Shown: one piece after another, positions 60,777 to 64,000 of the stretch
How the letters are laid out: the number at the start of each line of letters is the position of its first letter
Numbering within the stretch: position 1 is the first letter of the stretch
DNA from: Pomphorhynchus laevis
Lineage: Eukaryota; Acanthocephala; Palaeacanthocephala; Echinorhynchida; Pomphorhynchidae
Assembly (NCBI GenBank): GCA_012934845.2
Contig: WNNJ02001917.1
Span: forward strand, 1-64,000
Length of the DNA stretch: 64,000 nucleotides
Reading direction: 5' to 3'
Notes under the pieces: model-generated
Seen by the model: the letters and a program-made list of their open reading frames with translations, nothing else
Database searches by the model: none
What the model was told of the DNA's origin: nothing
Translations under genes and position numbers: made by a program

Positions 60777-61091
60777 TTAGAGAGCTAGATAGAGTCTGAA
60801 ACGGCCCCAACATCCTTCTTTAAGGATTGCCCAGGTGCGTTTATTGTGTACCTGAGCAATCTCTTGATTTATCTTCTTTTCAAGAGGACACCTCCCTGGA
60901 CAAAGACTAAAATTTCTTGAGCTCATCATGTCGAGATTACCGTTTATCATTGCTCCGATTGGGTCTTTAGGTGCGTGAAAGACACTGGGTGGCTCAGTCG
61001 GAAAGTGACGCGTTGGTACTACTGATGGGAACTGATGCCACTTCATCGTTGTAATAAGACACATAGATGTAGAAGTTGGATTGATGTACAT
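60777..61091 (-). CDS. Candidate small host gene, unidentified
   Basis: Complete frame of 104 residues from an ATG in good context (CACAAAATGT) to TAA. It contains MKWHQFPSVVPTRHF, PPSVFHAPKDPIGAMINGNL, FSLCPGRCPLEKKINQEIAQ and ends GCWGRFRLYLAL. Codon use and composition are unlike the AT-rich surroundings and no transposon match is seen. No signal peptide or membrane segment. It may be an intact small gene, a last exon, or a retrocopy; family not recognised. Confidence 0.4.
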   Translation of the reverse strand: MYINPTSTSMCLITTMKWHQFPSVVPTRHFPTEPPSVFHAPKDPIGAMINGNLDMMSSRNFSLCPGRCPLEKKINQEIAQVHNKRTWAILKEGCWGRFRLYLAL

Positions 61092-61099
61092 TTTGTGAT

Positions 61100-62300
61100 T
61101 ATTAACTATTTATCTTATTAAGTGCATGTTTCTATTTATGCATTAAGAAAATCTATTTAATCTATTTAATCGGTATAGATTTATATAAAATCTATATCTT
61201 ATTTTAAAATGTAATATCTCGGAGCATATTATTTCACATTTAATTACAAGGCATTCGATAATTGCATGCTAAATAAGCATGTAATTAATATACTTATCGT
61301 TATTCAATTATTTTTTAGATTTTTCAGTCTAAATTTCCGTCTGGATTATTTTATTATTCAAAAATGAAAGTCCCGGTGCATTCTTATATTCGTCAATACG
61401 AACAAATCAGTTTCAAAGAATTCAGCCAGACATTATTATTAGGAATGCATATTGTGCGATAAAGGAAATAGGAGTCAAGCAAAATAGAGTAAATCCATCG
61501 ATTTATTAACTAAGTTCTACGAACTACATGGATGATAATGTTTTATCCGTGAATCAATGCTTTCTCCAAGTGATTGAGGTAGTGCTGTCACTAATTAATT
61601 TATTTCATTAGGCAAGCAATCTAACTAAATTTGCACTGGAGCATAATTACCCAGCGTATCACAATCGTAAAATACTACGGAAATTGTATTGTAATTGTTT
61701 TCTTACCTAATTAGCAACGGTAAGCATTTTCTGATAAAATAGACGTCAATCGAAGTAGCTATAATAGGTACGAATGAAAGGCATGCACTAGAAAACATGC
61801 GTTTACAGAAGCTAATGTAAAGAAGCTAATAGAACAGAAGCTAATGGTTACATAACTAATTTTTAATTAGTAATTAAATATTAATTAAATAATAACTAAT
61901 AATTATAATAATATTATATAATCAAATATAAACTAATGTGTATGCTCTAGAACATGCTTTTACATTGTAAAAGGCCTTTGCTCTTGTGGATCCCACGATG
62001 TAAAATTTTTATTGATATTTAATTTGTTTTATATTCAAAATTGAGAAAGAGGGAAAATTGAAATAAAACAAAATATTGTGATGGTTCTCCTGCCGACTCC
62101 CCAAAACAAGTTGCGTTTCCTAATTGAGAAAGAGGGTGAAAATGACAAGTTTCATATTCTTTCTTATAAGTAAACTTTTATAGCTTACTTATAAGTATGT
62201 AAGTAAGCTACTTACATACTAGGGTTTTATAATTGAATAAGTGATTTTACGATATTCACTTTGTCATATTGTAAAATATTTTTGATATTATTACTTAATT
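61100..62300. other. AT-rich DNA, possible gene debris
   Basis: Short coding-like pieces such as KVPVHSYIRQYEQISFKEF (from 61364) break off quickly. A nested foldback AGTATGTAAGT/ACTTACATACT sits at about 62194-62220. Nothing firm. Confidence 0.4.
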
Positions 62301-62301
62301 G

Positions 62302-63005
62302 TGTGAAATGTAAGGATGTTATAGTGTTACATGCTTTAATCATAAACACGTGTCTGCAAACTAGTGTACGAATATCATCACGAACCAGTTCTCACACGAT
62401 CTAACCACAAACACCATCCTGCACAGACGTTAGTACTCAGTTGATATTCATAGCGCAGGTACTAAGCACTTACCTTTCAACATGATGTAATACTTGGATG
62501 GTCTATAAGGAATCCAACTAGTCGTTGAAAAATTGTATGAAACATTTCTGCGAATTTATAGATTCCTTACCAGTCTAACACTTTTCGAAATAGATTTTCA
62601 GAGCAGGTCATTAATCTGTGAAATGTAAGGATGTTATAGTGTTACATGCTTTAATCATAAACATGTGTCTGCAAACCAGTGTACGAATATCGTCACGTAC
62701 CAGTTGCAATACGATCTAACCACAAACATCATCCTGCACAGACGTTAGTATTCAGTTGATCTTCATAGCGCAGGTACTAAGCACTTACCTTTCAACATGA
62801 TGTAATACTTGGATGGTCTATAAGGAATCCAACTGGTCGTTGAAAAATTGTATGAAACATTTCTGCGAATTTATAGATTCCTTACCAGTCTAACACTTTT
62901 CGAAATAGATTTTCAGAGCAGGTCATTAATCTGTGAAATGTAAGGATGTTATAGTGTTACATGCTTTAATCATAAACATGTGTCTGCAAATCAGTGTATG
63001 AATAT
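62302..63005. repeat. 315-bp tandem repeat, about 2.2 copies
   Basis: TGTGAAATGTAAGGATGTTA starts at 62302, 62617 and 62932, exactly 315 bp apart. Units 1 and 2 are nearly identical; unit 3 breaks off after about 70 bp into a diverged piece (63010-63145) that repeats the GTGTACGAATATCGTCACGA and GACGTTTGTACTCAGT parts. It lies directly upstream of the ORF at 63356, like tandem 5' promoter monomers of some LINEs. Confidence 0.9.
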
Positions 63006-63149
63006 CGTCACGAACTAGCTTCAATCCTAAGCATGTGCCTAGAAACTAGTGTACGAATATCGTCACGAACCAGTTGCCACACCAATCAACCGACGTTTGT
63101 ACTCAGTGGATCATCAAGTCGCAAACACTGAGCATTAACGTTTCAACAT

Positions 63150-63212
63150 TAGAAGAACGATTTGGATTATAGAAGAACGATTATAGAAGAACGATTATAG
63201 AAGAACGATTAT
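63150..63212. repeat. 14-bp tandem repeat
   Basis: About four copies of AGAAGAACGATTAT-like units, between the 315-bp repeats and the ORF start. Confidence 0.85.
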
Positions 63213-63355
63213 CAAGAAAAAGTTATAAGTGTTCAAGATAATTTCTAAACAACTTAAACAAAAAGAACAACTAGAACAAAAAATTTAAACAGCTTAAACA
63301 CACAATATATAAACATACATTTACAAAACAACTTGCCAGCGGAACAAAACACATA

Positions 63356-64000
63356 ATGACACGAAAAACATCGAAGCTTAAAGCTAAGAAGTCAAATGTA
63401 AACACCGTATCTCTAAACGCAAGCATAATTGATGAGTGTACATCTGTCCAAGTCCAGTGTTCGAACGATTTGTGTGACACCTGGACCACTATTTGTATGA
63501 GCAAGTTAAAAAAGAATTCCGATGATGCTTATTTATGTGGCTTTTGTGCTGTGAAGGAGCTTAATATTTTGAGAAGACGTTTGGTCGAATTTGAAGAAGC
63601 ACATAACCAATCTCTAAGTCGAACCGTTCTCATGGACGATAAAATATCCTCTTCCAAAGCTCAACATCCTTTTAAAAATGTAGTTCCTGTGGATGCGCGG
63701 GTTGGTGATGATACGACTGCCTGCGTTATTCCCCTTGATGAGAATACAAGCGATCGCAAATTGCAACAAATTGCTGATAATACAGTCCCTAAAGTATCAC
63801 AGACTACGAACGACATGACTACATGCGTTGTCGTTGATCGTCCTTCTGCCGATCTTTCTTTACATATTGACAACCGAACTCGGACAACTGGAGCTTATGT
63901 AGGCAGCAATGGACCTGTAGCATCCCGTATTTGGAAGCGGGGATATTTGCGTTCTTCCTATTCAACTCCAAATTCAGTGTCAAGACCGTATGACGAAGTC
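63356..64000 (+). CDS. Open frame with PHD-like finger, probable LINE ORF1 (runs off window)
   Basis: Open for 215 codons from ATG at 63356 to the window end without a stop. After a basic start (MTRKTSKLKAKK) comes a Cys cluster C28, C35, C40, W43, C47, C61, C64 (CSNDLCDTWTTIC...CGFC). Its spacing and tryptophan fit a PHD-type zinc finger, although a canonical His is not seen. A helical stretch (VKELNILRRRLVEFEEAHNQ) and a polar linker follow. PHD fingers of this type open ORF1 of many CR1-like LINEs, and the tandem repeats upstream fit a LINE 5' end. A host PHD protein is the alternative. Confidence 0.6.
   Translation, partial: MTRKTSKLKAKKSNVNTVSLNASIIDECTSVQVQCSNDLCDTWTTICMSKLKKNSDDAYLCGFCAVKELNILRRRLVEFEEAHNQSLSRTVLMDDKISSSKAQHPFKNVVPVDARVGDDTTACVIPLDENTSDRKLQQIADNTVPKVSQTTNDMTTCVVVDRPSADLSLHIDNRTRTTGAYVGSNGPVASRIWKRGYLRSSYSTPNSVSRPYDEV

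Noticed and set aside
1-64000. tRNA and rRNA genes
   Set aside because: I looked for box A/B-like and GGTTCGAATCC-type words and saw none convincing; a covariance search would be decisive.

Overview
This is animal (metazoan) nuclear DNA, very AT-rich and crowded with transposable elements. The evidence is GT-AG introns in a host gene at the left edge, a BCDIN3D-type RNA methyltransferase gene, a decayed ubiquilin copy, and a mix of invertebrate retroelements: Penelope-like, RTE, CR1-like, restriction-endonuclease LINEs and Ty3/Gypsy. I cannot name the species. Nothing bacterial is present: no operons and no CRISPR.

Layout. 1-2.7 kb: three exons of a minus-strand coiled-coil gene that runs off the left edge; its large intron holds Penelope debris. 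2.7-7.2 kb: AT-rich DNA with Penelope fragments. 7.2-9.5 kb: a decayed LINE with a restriction-like endonuclease tail. 9.6-10.8 kb: a ubiquilin pseudogene. 10.8-15.9 kb: Penelope terminal units, including a 310-bp tandem array, and small foldback repeats. 15.9-18.9 kb: two head-to-head LINE copies. 19.3-20.6 kb: Penelope RT fragments. 20.7-21.5 kb: the BCDIN3D-like gene. 23.5-25 kb: a Penelope 3' half with extra terminal units. 25-29 kb: AT-rich, with two antisense Penelope fragments. 29-31.8 kb: LINE fragments and two unidentified open frames. 31.9-43.1 kb: an old Gypsy element split by a younger Gypsy with 90-bp LTRs, two copies of a zinc-knuckle LINE, a Tc1/IS630-like transposase fragment and a 22-bp minisatellite. 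43.6-46.2 kb: the most complete Penelope-like element, with its GIY-YIG endonuclease before the RT. 47.8-50.6 kb: an antisense RTE element. 51-52.5 and 58-60.7 kb: two antisense CR1-like LINE copies, the first interrupted at its edge by a Gypsy element (52.5-56.2 kb) with LTRs and a 5-bp target duplication. 60.8-61.1 kb: a possible small host gene. 62.3-64 kb: 315-bp tandem repeats leading into an open frame with a PHD-like finger, probably the 5' end of a LINE.

The strongest unexplained signal is the Penelope terminal unit. About ten copies or fragments share a compact RNA-like fold with base pairs that change together between copies (A-T to G-C, T-A to C-G). The same unit has expanded into a 310-bp tandem array apart from any coding region. 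That resembles the self-cleaving terminal repeats of Penelope elements and the small tandem retrozymes, but the canonical hammerhead is not clearly present. A second scale-crossing signal is the large number of near-perfect short foldbacks (11-17 bp arms, 2-28 nt loops) scattered through unrelated sequence.
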